DNA from: VRUE01 sp963729995
GTDB lineage: Bacteria; Actinomycetota; Thermoleophilia; Solirubrobacterales; 70-9
DNA: 64,000 nucleotides
Assembly (NCBI GenBank): GCA_963729995.1
Contig: CAVSPF010000003.1
Coordinates: 558,001-622,000, forward strand
Direction: 5' to 3'
The notes under the pieces are model-generated. The model saw only the letters and a list, made by a program, of their open reading frames with translations, was not told the origin of the DNA and made no database searches. Made by a program: the position numbers and the translations under genes. This document shows, in pieces, positions 40,488-47,776 of this stretch (the stretch's first letter is position 1; each line of letters starts with the position of its first letter).

Positions 40488-42422
40488 TTACGAGATCGGC
40501 CAAGGCAGCTGGCCCTCGGCCCACATCGCCGCGAGGCCGGTGCGGGTAAAGCCGAGCGGGCGACGCTCGTAGAGCAGGTAGCGCGGCTGCCAGCGCGGCG
40601 AGAACTTGGCGTTGAAGCGGTAGAGGCTCTCGATCTGGAAGTACGGATTGGCAAGCGTCACCAACCTGCCGAGCGCCCGCTCCCCGAGCCCACTGGGACT
40701 GCGGAGCAGGCGCGCGAAGGCTGCGAAGTTGAGCGACATCTCCTCGATCCCGCACTCGCGCAGCATCTCGATAGCGCTGACGACGAGATACTCCGTCAGG
40801 CCGTTGACGCTGTCGCGGTCGCGCCGCATGAGCCCCAGCGACATCGCCGGCCGTCCGCAGCACGGAGCGAAGTGCAGGAAGCCCCGCGCGGTCCCCTCGG
40901 CGTCTCGCGCGACCACCACCACGCTCTCGGACAGATGCTCCCCGCGCAGGCTGTCGATTGCCATCGAGAAGCCGCGCTCCGGCTCGTCACCACGCCAGCG
41001 ATCGGAAAGCTCTTCGAGCTCGTGCAGCTCGGTTTCGGAGAGCTCGTCGATGCGCCGCAGCGCAGCCGTGAAGCCTGCCTTCCGTGCCCGTGTCACGGCC
41101 TGGCGCACCTTGCGGATGGGCCGCCCCTCGAGGGAGAAGGCGGCGAGGTCGACGATCGCCTCGTCGCCTATGTAGAAGGAATTGAGCCCCGCGCCGGCCG
41201 CCAGCGCGGCGAACTCCTCGCTGGCGCCCACCGCGCCGATCGCCAGCCCACGCGCTTCGGCGAAGCCACAGAGCTCCTTCAGAAGACCGGGCAGCGCGGC
41301 TCGCGGCCCAACCGGATCGCCGGATATGAGCAGCACGCCGGCCTCGATGCGGTAGCCCAGGAACGCCCGTCGCGAGCTGTCGAAGAAGTGATGCTTGTCG
41401 GCGCGCAGCTTGAAGGAGCTGAGCGTGTCGCTTCCGTGACGCTCCACTATCGCTCGCGCGAGCGGCCGCAGCTCCGCCGCCGGGCGCCCGCGCGGCGCCG
41501 CAAGCGGCCGGAAGAGCAGCCAGGCAACGGTGAGTGCGGCGCCGATCCAGAGTAGGTCGAGGGTGACCGGCACCCAGCCGAAGGGATGGCGGTAGTGAAT
41601 TGGGCCCGTCGACAGCGTCAGCGATGCCTCGAGCTCCGCCATTACCCGGCCCGGATTGAGCGAAGGAGTGCCCCAGTGGGAGGCGGCCACCAGGGTGACG
41701 GCACTCGTGGCGAGCACGCTGGCCACCACAGTCACGCTGCTCGCCAGGGGCCCGCGCCAGCCGGCGTCTCCATGCACCACATGGAACGCATCGCGTCCCC
41801 AAACGAGCAGCGCGGCCAGCCCCCAGCATGCGAGCGCCTCCTCGATGTCCAACCCCTTGAGGAGGTTGAGCGCACCGGCGATCACGAGGATCCCTACGGT
41901 GAGCGCCCACGCGCGGCGACGGCGGCGCACGAGGTAGAGACCCAGAATCGTCAGTGAGATTCCCGCGGACAGCGCAAGCGCATGTGCCGCCACCGGAACC
42001 TCCCGCGGCACGAGCTGCAGAAGCAGGTACATCCTGGAGTGCAGGCCCGGTGTCAGCGCCGAGGCGACGTTGACGAGGCCCATTGCGGCGGTGCAGGCGC
42101 CGGCAAGGGGAGCGAGCCCGCGCGCGCGGCCCCGGCTGCGGAAGGGCGTGGGCACGCGATGCAGGCCCGTGCTCCATGCCGTGGTGTCGCGCAGCCGTGG
42201 GAACAGGTCACGCCAGTCCTTCCACAGGAGCCACGCCCCGATCGCCAGTGATGCAAGCACCAGCGGGGCCGGCAAGGGCCAGCCGGCGATCAGGATCAGC
42301 GCAGCGGCGCCGGCGAGCCCGATCCCTGCGTGACACTCGTGGACCCTGCGTCCGAGGACGTAGAGCCGCGGACCGAGCTCGTGGCGGTCGACCTTGAACA
42401 AGGAGGAAAGCATGGATCCCAT
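40488..42422 (-). CDS. DUF2156 membrane protein, lysyl-phosphatidylglycerol synthase-like
   Basis: A 644-residue protein in two halves. Residues 35-320 hold about seven membrane helices. Residues 340-640 form a cytoplasmic double-GNAT domain (DUF2156) with LRADKHHFFDSSRRAFLGYR, LISGDPVGPRAALPGLL, YIGDEAIVDLAAFSLEG and VNGLTEYLVVSAIEMLRECG. This is the plan of MprF-type aminoacyl-phosphatidylglycerol synthases, which modify membrane lipids with amino acids and lower sensitivity to cationic peptides. No separate lysyl-tRNA synthetase domain is attached. The function is inferred from architecture. Confidence 0.78.
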   Translation of the reverse strand: MGSMLSSLFKVDRHELGPRLYVLGRRVHECHAGIGLAGAAALILIAGWPLPAPLVLASLAIGAWLLWKDWRDLFPRLRDTTAWSTGLHRVPTPFRSRGRARGLAPLAGACTAAMGLVNVASALTPGLHSRMYLLLQLVPREVPVAAHALALSAGISLTILGLYLVRRRRRAWALTVGILVIAGALNLLKGLDIEEALACWGLAALLVWGRDAFHVVHGDAGWRGPLASSVTVVASVLATSAVTLVAASHWGTPSLNPGRVMAELEASLTLSTGPIHYRHPFGWVPVTLDLLWIGAALTVAWLLFRPLAAPRGRPAAELRPLARAIVERHGSDTLSSFKLRADKHHFFDSSRRAFLGYRIEAGVLLISGDPVGPRAALPGLLKELCGFAEARGLAIGAVGASEEFAALAAGAGLNSFYIGDEAIVDLAAFSLEGRPIRKVRQAVTRARKAGFTAALRRIDELSETELHELEELSDRWRGDEPERGFSMAIDSLRGEHLSESVVVVARDAEGTARGFLHFAPCCGRPAMSLGLMRRDRDSVNGLTEYLVVSAIEMLRECGIEEMSLNFAAFARLLRSPSGLGERALGRLVTLANPYFQIESLYRFNAKFSPRWQPRYLLYERRPLGFTRTGLAAMWAEGQLPWPIS

Positions 42423-42483
42423 CTCTAAACGGCCTCTAACGAGCGCCGTGGAGGAGGTTCAATTCGGGCGTCGCGCTGCCTGG

Positions 42484-43341
42484 TCAAGCCGGAAGGGCTG
42501 CGCCGGCCTTCCGTGCCGGCAGTAGGAGTGCTGAGCAGCAGACCATTGCGAAGGCCGCCACCTGCAGGGAGAGACCGAGCGGGCTGGGGGAGAGCGGGTC
42601 TCCGAAGACCAGTACGCCCCCGGCAATCTGCGCTGCGTTTGCGACGAGGCCCATCAAACCGATCGTCTCGATCGCGCCGCCGCGCTGAAGCGCTGCGACG
42701 GCGGCGTATTGGGCAAGCGCCCCTGCGAGCACGATGAGCAGGACCCAGGGAGCGAGCACTGCAAACGACGTGGCTCCCGCCCCTATGAGGCCCTTGGTCG
42801 CGATGCCCGCGAGGGCGAAGAGGATGCCCGCGATCACGGCGAGCAGGATGCTGCCGTGGCTGTCGAGGCGCTTGGAACGGTGACCTGAGACGAGGCCGGC
42901 GGCAAGCAGTGCGAGACCTCCCTCGAAGCCAAGGATGCCGGCGGTCGAGAAGCTGGAGTGGCTTCCTCGGAAGTGCGGGACGGTGAGGAGGAGGAGGGCA
43001 AGGCCGGTGCCGCCGAATACAAGCGCCCACCACTGGCGTCGTTCGACAGGGGCGCCGAAGAAACGTTGCGCCATGACCGCGAGGGATACCGCACCACCGG
43101 CCAGCACCGCCTGAACGAGGGAGATCGGCGCCATCGAAAGGGCGGCGACGTGGACCAGCCAGGCCATTGCGGCGAGGCCCCAGCCTGCGACGAACCATGG
43201 GGAGGCGGCAAGCTCGCGTGCGCCTCGGAGCGGTCGCCGGATGTGGACGGGCTCGGCGAGCTGGCAGCCGCGGTGCTTGAGCAGCCCCGCGAGGTTCGTC
43301 ATCAGCGCCGCAGCGACCGCCAGCCCAATTCCTATCTGCAC
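42484..43341 (-). CDS. DMT/EamA-type membrane permease
   Basis: A 285-residue membrane protein with about nine to ten hydrophobic helices. Two internally similar halves begin near MQIGIGLAVAAALMTNLAGL and GSILLAVIAGILFALAGIAT, as in the drug/metabolite transporter superfamily. GATSFAVLAPWVLLIVLAGA and GLMGLVANAAQIAGGVLVFG are typical later helices. Substrate and direction are unknown. It sits between the DUF2156 gene and a zinc-ribbon gene on the same strand with gaps of 21-61 bases. Confidence 0.75.
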   Translation of the reverse strand: MQIGIGLAVAAALMTNLAGLLKHRGCQLAEPVHIRRPLRGARELAASPWFVAGWGLAAMAWLVHVAALSMAPISLVQAVLAGGAVSLAVMAQRFFGAPVERRQWWALVFGGTGLALLLLTVPHFRGSHSSFSTAGILGFEGGLALLAAGLVSGHRSKRLDSHGSILLAVIAGILFALAGIATKGLIGAGATSFAVLAPWVLLIVLAGALAQYAAVAALQRGGAIETIGLMGLVANAAQIAGGVLVFGDPLSPSPLGLSLQVAAFAMVCCSALLLPARKAGAALPA

Positions 43342-43362
43342 GCGAATCTCATCCTGGTCCTA

Positions 43363-43761
43363 CTATCGGCCTGCGACTCCGCGAGCCGTAGCCCGCCTGC
43401 CTGGGGTGGGTGGAGGCGGATCCGGTAGCTGAAGGCGGTGACGCGCCGCCGCAACTGCAGATGCCGAGGAACGGCACGCTCTGGCAATCACACCGTTGGC
43501 CTGGTCGGGCGTGCGGCGCACCTCGAACTCGATCAGGGCAGCGCGACGAAGCCGTGCTCGAACCGCAACGGGGCTGCCACTCGGCGCGGACTCCAGCGCC
43601 GCGCTCGCCGCGCGCTCCCGCCTGCACACCAGGCAGAAGTGGCCCTCTGTCGAGCTTGTCCAGGTATCGGGGAGGGTGGTGCGCTCGCCGTCGATCTGGC
43701 TGACCGATACCTGGCATCGGTCGCACGTCCACTTCGTCGCGGTGATCGGCTGCATGCTCAT
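43363..43761 (-). CDS. Zinc-ribbon protein of unknown function
   Basis: A 132-residue protein. The N-terminus has two Cys pairs (WTCDRCQV and HFCLVCRRER) that form a zinc ribbon of about 40 residues. A basic helical part follows (VRARLRRAALIEFEVRRTPD, then ANGVIARACRSSASAVAAAR) and looks like a helix-turn-helix. The tail is Pro/Arg-rich. It overlaps the DEAD-box helicase gene by four bases, so the two are co-translated; a nucleic-acid role is plausible. I cannot name a family. Confidence 0.65.
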   Translation of the reverse strand: MSMQPITATKWTCDRCQVSVSQIDGERTTLPDTWTSSTEGHFCLVCRRERAASAALESAPSGSPVAVRARLRRAALIEFEVRRTPDQANGVIARACRSSASAVAAARHRLQLPDPPPPTPGRRATARGVAGR

Positions 43762-44942
43762 CGGGCCGACTTGCTTTTCCGCCGGCGACGACTTGCGGGC
43801 GGGGTCGGCGATCGCGTTTCCCCGCCCTGGGGCGCCCGCCCCTGATCGAACTCGCGGGCGAGCCCGAGGTCACGGGCGATGCGCCGCATGTCAGCGGCTT
43901 GGTCGGCGAGCACGAAGCTGATCCCGGCGCCAGGGCGACCGGCCCGGCCGGTGCGGCCGACCCGGTGCACATAGGCGTCGCGGTCTCCGGGAGCGTCGAA
44001 GTTGACCACGTGGGTGATGTCCGCTACGTCGATGCCGCGAGCGGCGACATCGGTGGCGATCAGCGTGTCGACATCGCCGTTCTCGAAGCGAGCCAGCGCC
44101 CGTTCGCGCTGCCCCTGGCTCTTGTCGCCGTGCATCGCAACCGCCTCCAGCTCGCGGCTGCGAAGCCGTTTGACGAGCCGGTCGGCGCCTCGCTTTGTGC
44201 GGACGAAGACCAGCGTCCGGCCACGCTCGCCGTTGCGCAGCAGCTGGCCGGCCAGGTGGTCGAGCTTTGCGCTCTGGGAGTCGACGTGGACGAAGCGGTG
44301 CTCGATGTCGGCCTCGCTGTGATTGGCTGCCGCCTGGGTGTGGGTGCGCGCGCTGCGTGTGTAGGCCGCCGCAAGCTTGCCGGTGGCACCCTCCAGGGTG
44401 GCCGAGAAGAAGAGCGTCTGGCGCTCCACCGGCGTCTGGGAGACGATTCGGCTCACCGCCGGTTTGAATCCCATGTCAAGCATGCGGTCGGCCTCGTCGA
44501 GGACGAGGATGCGAATGCGGTCCAGGGAGATGACGCCGCGTCCCAGCAGGTCCTCGAGCCGTCCCGGAGTGGCGACGATGATGTCGGCGCGGCGGGCGGC
44601 GGCGCTCTGCGGGCCGAAGCCGACACCGCCATAGACGGCTGCAATTCGCAGTTGGCGTGCCCGCGCGACGGATTGAAGCTCGTCGACGATCTGGCTGGCC
44701 AGCTCGCGAGTGGGCGCTAGGACGAGCGCCGTGAGATGTCCCTTGCCGGGTTCGACGCGATCCACGATTGGGATGCCGAAGGCAAGGGTCTTGCCAGAGC
44801 CGGTGGGCGACTGGACGAGCAGATCGTGACCCGAAAGTGCATCGCGGACGACCATCTGCTGAACGGGGAAGGGCTGTGTGATGCCGCGCGCAGCGAGGGC
44901 TGCCACGACAGGTTTAGAGATGCCGAGATCGGCAAACGACAT
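43758..44942 (-). CDS. DEAD-box RNA helicase
   Basis: A 394-residue ATP-dependent RNA helicase. Motifs are all visible: Q motif (FPVQQMVV), I (SPTGSGKT), Ia (PTRELA), Ib (TPGRLEDLL), II (DEAD in LVLDEADRMLDMGF), III (SAT), IV (VFVRTKRGA), V (TDVAARGIDV) and VI (HRVGRTGRAG). A basic C-terminal tail (SRRRRKSKSAR) would bind RNA. ATG 44942 is chosen for the MSFADLGI start and AGGAG ten bases upstream; the ORF extends to 45056. It is likely a cold-shock or ribosome-assembly helicase. The 284-base gap upstream shows no further gene. Confidence 0.92.
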   Translation of the reverse strand: MSFADLGISKPVVAALAARGITQPFPVQQMVVRDALSGHDLLVQSPTGSGKTLAFGIPIVDRVEPGKGHLTALVLAPTRELASQIVDELQSVARARQLRIAAVYGGVGFGPQSAAARRADIIVATPGRLEDLLGRGVISLDRIRILVLDEADRMLDMGFKPAVSRIVSQTPVERQTLFFSATLEGATGKLAAAYTRSARTHTQAAANHSEADIEHRFVHVDSQSAKLDHLAGQLLRNGERGRTLVFVRTKRGADRLVKRLRSRELEAVAMHGDKSQGQRERALARFENGDVDTLIATDVAARGIDVADITHVVNFDAPGDRDAYVHRVGRTGRAGRPGAGISFVLADQAADMRRIARDLGLAREFDQGRAPQGGETRSPTPPASRRRRKSKSAR

Positions 44943-45226
44943 GATGTTGTGAGCTCCTTTTGAGCGATTCAGGGGAGATCCAGCGACCCCTAAACGCCAA
45001 ACAGCGCACGGAGGAAACGGAACCTCTCGGGGGGCGATTGGCCCAGCCCGATGCACACACGCTAGCAGCCTTCACGCAATCTGCGGCCGGCAGCCGGCGG
45101 TGCATCCGTTGTAGCTACGGTCCCCGTCTGCGGCCGACTACCGATCGAAGGGACGCAGTTGGCCCCAGTGGGGGAACGTCGTTTCTACGGTCAACTTGGC
45201 GTTTGCCGGCGCCTACAGTCATCCCT

Positions 45227-45862
45227 GTGCGATCGCGGCTGAAGCGCTGGTTGAGCTCGGATCTGGTCGGGATCCCGGCAACCATCTACACGTTTGGCGT
45301 TCTCGTGGTGAGTCTGGCGGTGTTTCGCTACGGCGCGCCGATCGCTGGGGTGATCGTCGCCGTGGGTCTCTGGGTGCCGATGTTCATCTTCGCGATTCGG
45401 GAGAGGGGATATCCACCCGCTCCGCTGCACATCGCCCCGGAGGCCGCCGGGCCTCTGCACCGCGTGCTGGTGATCGCCAATCAGGGGCTTGAGGACCCCG
45501 CGCTCTGCGAGGAGGTCTGCCGCCAGATGGGTCGCACCGGCACTGAGGTGATGATCTTCGCGCCGGTCTTCGCTTCCTCGCGGCTGCACGGCCTCGCCAA
45601 TGACATCGACAAGGAGCTTGACCTGGCGGGCCGCCGGGTATCCGTGGCGCTCCAGGCACTGCAGGAGGCGGGGGTTCGCGCAGAGGGCCGGGCGGATATC
45701 GCGGAGCCGATGGAGTCGCTGCTCGACGGACTGCGCGAGTTTCCAGCCAACGAGATCGTGATGCTGCCCGGCCGCGCCGGGGACTGGGAGGCGGCCAGTG
45801 CCCTTGCAGAGCGGGTTAGGTCGGAGGCCGGACTGCCGGTGACCGAGGTCAACCACGGGTGA
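45227..45862 (+). CDS. Membrane-anchored universal-stress-like protein
   Basis: A 211-residue protein. Two N-terminal hydrophobic helices (ATIYTFGVLVVSLAVF and IAGVIVAVGLWVPMFIFAI) are followed by a soluble alpha/beta domain starting HRVLVIANQGLEDPALCEEV. The order of strands and the LPGRAGDWEAASALAERVR end resemble a universal stress protein fold, but the ATP-binding Gly motif is not clear. GTG 45227 is supported by TACAGT seven bases upstream. Function unknown. Confidence 0.65.
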   Translation: MRSRLKRWLSSDLVGIPATIYTFGVLVVSLAVFRYGAPIAGVIVAVGLWVPMFIFAIRERGYPPAPLHIAPEAAGPLHRVLVIANQGLEDPALCEEVCRQMGRTGTEVMIFAPVFASSRLHGLANDIDKELDLAGRRVSVALQALQEAGVRAEGRADIAEPMESLLDGLREFPANEIVMLPGRAGDWEAASALAERVRSEAGLPVTEVNHG

Positions 45863-45903
45863 GGCCCCGCCCTTGGGGTCGCGCCGCGTGATTTGATCTC
45901 GGC

Positions 45904-46365
45904 GTGAGTGACGTAGCGCTCTTCTTCCACCTGCTCGGCGCCCTGTTGTTCGTCGCTGGGATCGTGCTCGCGGGGGTCGCCTTCGAGGTTGCGCGGCGCC
46001 GGGAGCGGCCCGACGAGATCGCGCTGCTGCTCGGCCTGACACGGATCGGCGTGCTGCTGGTTGCCCCGGGTGGCCTGCTGCTGCTCGGCTTCGGCCTGTG
46101 GCTCGTCGACCTCGAGGGCTTCGGCTACGGCGCCGGCTGGATCGACGCCGCAATCGTCCTGTTCGTGGTCGCTCTGGTCCTCGGTGGCATCGGCGGGCAG
46201 CGCCCCAAGCAGGCTCGCCTGCTCGCGACGCGGCTCGCGAGCGAGGGAGCACCGGTCAACGCCGAGCTGCGCGCCCTGCTCGACGACCCACTCTCACTCG
46301 CCACCAACTACGTCTCCGCCGTGCTCGTGCTGGCGGTCCTTGCGCTGATGGTCTTCAAGCCGTAG
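45904..46365 (+). CDS. DUF2269-type small membrane protein
   Basis: A 153-residue membrane protein with four hydrophobic helices: ALFFHLLGALLFVAGIVLAG, GVLLVAPGGLLLLGFGLWLV, IDAAIVLFVVALVLGGIG and YVSAVLVLAVLALMVF. The first helix His (FFHLLGA) and the overall plan match the DUF2269 family, sometimes described as integral membrane proteins near respiratory genes. TTTGAT lies six bases before GTG 45904. Function unknown. Confidence 0.75.
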   Translation: MSDVALFFHLLGALLFVAGIVLAGVAFEVARRRERPDEIALLLGLTRIGVLLVAPGGLLLLGFGLWLVDLEGFGYGAGWIDAAIVLFVVALVLGGIGGQRPKQARLLATRLASEGAPVNAELRALLDDPLSLATNYVSAVLVLAVLALMVFKP

Positions 46366-46393
46366 AGGCGCGAGCACGCGAATGTGAGGGGAA

Positions 46394-46417
46394 AAGCCCT
46401 CGCACGGTGCGGGGCTT
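46394..46417 (+). terminator. Hairpin between DUF2269 and ctaA
   Basis: AAGCCC-CGCA pairs with TGCG-GGGCTT, a stable stem 29 bases after the DUF2269 stop. No T-tract follows, so termination is only probable. Confidence 0.5.
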
Positions 46418-46478
46418 GCGCGGTTTGCCGGCGAATCGGCGCTGCTTAGGTTTACATTCGCCATGACCCCTGTGCGCC

Positions 46479-47456
46479 TTGGCGCCTAACGAAACCCTTC
46501 GGCGCTTTCGCCGACTCGTCACGGCGACCGTCGTGGCGACGTTCCTGCTGGTCGTCGTGGGCGGGGTGGTTCGCGTCGGGGACTCCGGCCTCGGCTGCGG
46601 GCCCGCCGGCAGCGGCCTGCGCGGATGGCCCCTGTGCCAGGGGGGACTCGTGCCGGGCGATCACCCGCATGCCGTCGTCGAGTACACGCACCGCTTCCTG
46701 GCGGCGCTGGTCGTCGTCCTGCTGGCCGCGATCCTCTGGCAGGCGCTGCGCCGCTTCCGCGGCGAGCGCCCGATCGTTCTCGGCGCGGTGGCCGCGATGG
46801 TGCTGGTCCTCGTGCAGGCCGTGCTCGGTGGGCTCACGGTGGAGCACGGCCTTCGCACCGCCTTGGTGGCCGCGCATCTCGGCGCGGCGATGCTGCTGCT
46901 CGGGATCCTGATCGGCCTGCTCGCTATCACGCGGCCGTCGCCGGCGCCCGCCACTGCGCCAAGGTCGCTGCTTGCGCTTGCGGGTGTGGCCTGTGCCCTG
47001 CTCCTGGCGACGATCGTCGCCGGTGGGGTGATCGCCGGCACGGAGCAGCACGGAACCCCGGCGGAAGCGTCCGTCAGGGGCGCGCACCTTGCCTGTGGAC
47101 GGGAGTTCCCGGCCTGCAACGGCGCCTTCCTGCCCTATGGCAGCGGGGAAATGGTCGACATCCAGCTCGTGCACCGCACGCTGATGTTCCTGGCGGTGCT
47201 GGCGATCGCGGCTCTCGCCTTCCTCCTGTCTCGTCGCCGCAGCCTCGGCGAGCTGCCATTCGCGATCGGGCTGGTGCTCGCGACTCAGGTTCTGCTTGGC
47301 GCGGCCAACGTGTGGCTCGGGGAATACGCCCTTCTCGTTGTGGCTCACCTCGCACTCGGGACCCTGCTCTGGGTGTTGGTGGCCAGCGCGGCGGCGGCCC
47401 TCGCACTCCGGTCGGATCGCCTCGCCCCCGACCAGCGCCGCCTGCTGACGTCCTGA
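46479..47456 (+). CDS. ctaA: Heme A synthase (CtaA/Cox15)
   Basis: A 325-residue membrane enzyme that oxidises heme O to heme A for cytochrome oxidase. Eight hydrophobic helices are visible in two similar halves. The heme-binding His pairs appear in VEYTHRFLAA, LVAAHLGAAM, LVHRTLMFLA and LVVAHLALGT. The extracellular Cys pair is in LGCGPAGSG and WPLC in the first loop, and in HLACGREFPACNG in the second. The start is TTG 46479, the only standard codon after an in-frame stop at 46464. An 8-codon ORF (46463-46489) overlaps it. The stop overlaps the copper operator of the next operon. Confidence 0.9.
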   Translation: MAPNETLRRFRRLVTATVVATFLLVVVGGVVRVGDSGLGCGPAGSGLRGWPLCQGGLVPGDHPHAVVEYTHRFLAALVVVLLAAILWQALRRFRGERPIVLGAVAAMVLVLVQAVLGGLTVEHGLRTALVAAHLGAAMLLLGILIGLLAITRPSPAPATAPRSLLALAGVACALLLATIVAGGVIAGTEQHGTPAEASVRGAHLACGREFPACNGAFLPYGSGEMVDIQLVHRTLMFLAVLAIAALAFLLSRRRSLGELPFAIGLVLATQVLLGAANVWLGEYALLVVAHLALGTLLWVLVASAAAALALRSDRLAPDQRRLLTS

Positions 47457-47472
47457 TACCCTAGGGGGGTAT
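47456..47472. promoter_or_regulatory. CsoR-type copper operator
   Basis: ATACCCTAGGGGGGTAT is a GC-tract pseudo-palindrome with ATAC/GTAT ends, the form bound by the copper-sensing repressor CsoR. It lies about 100 bases upstream of copZ. No csoR gene is in the window. Confidence 0.75.
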
Positions 47473-47572
47473 CTACATTTGGCGCTGTCGGGGCCTGGCG
47501 CCGCCGCACCCGAAACGCGGTCGCTGGCGACGAGGGGCCTCCCGGGCGTGAGGAAAAGAGAAGGAGGAGGAA

Positions 47573-47776
47573 GTGGCAGAGACCGTCACCTACACCGTTC
47601 CCGACATGAGCTGTGAGCATTGCAAGGGTGCCGTGACCGAAGGCTTGAGCCGCACCGCAGGCGTCGAGTCGGTAGCCGTCGACCTCGACGCGAAGCTCGT
47701 GACGGTGACCGGCGAGAAGCTGGACGATGCAGCGATGCGTGCCGCGATAGCCAAGGCGGGCTACGAGGCGAGCTGA
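47573..47776 (+). CDS. copZ: Copper chaperone CopZ
   Basis: A 67-residue heavy-metal-associated domain. The Cu(I) site is DMSCEHC, followed by AVTEGLSRTAGVESVAVDLD, the usual first helix and second strand. It carries Cu(I) in the cytoplasm and hands it to the CopA ATPase. The start is GTG 47573 behind a strong GGAGGAGG site. The stop and the copA start overlap (TGATG). Control by a CsoR operator at 47456 is expected. Confidence 0.93.
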   Translation: MAETVTYTVPDMSCEHCKGAVTEGLSRTAGVESVAVDLDAKLVTVTGEKLDDAAMRAAIAKAGYEAS

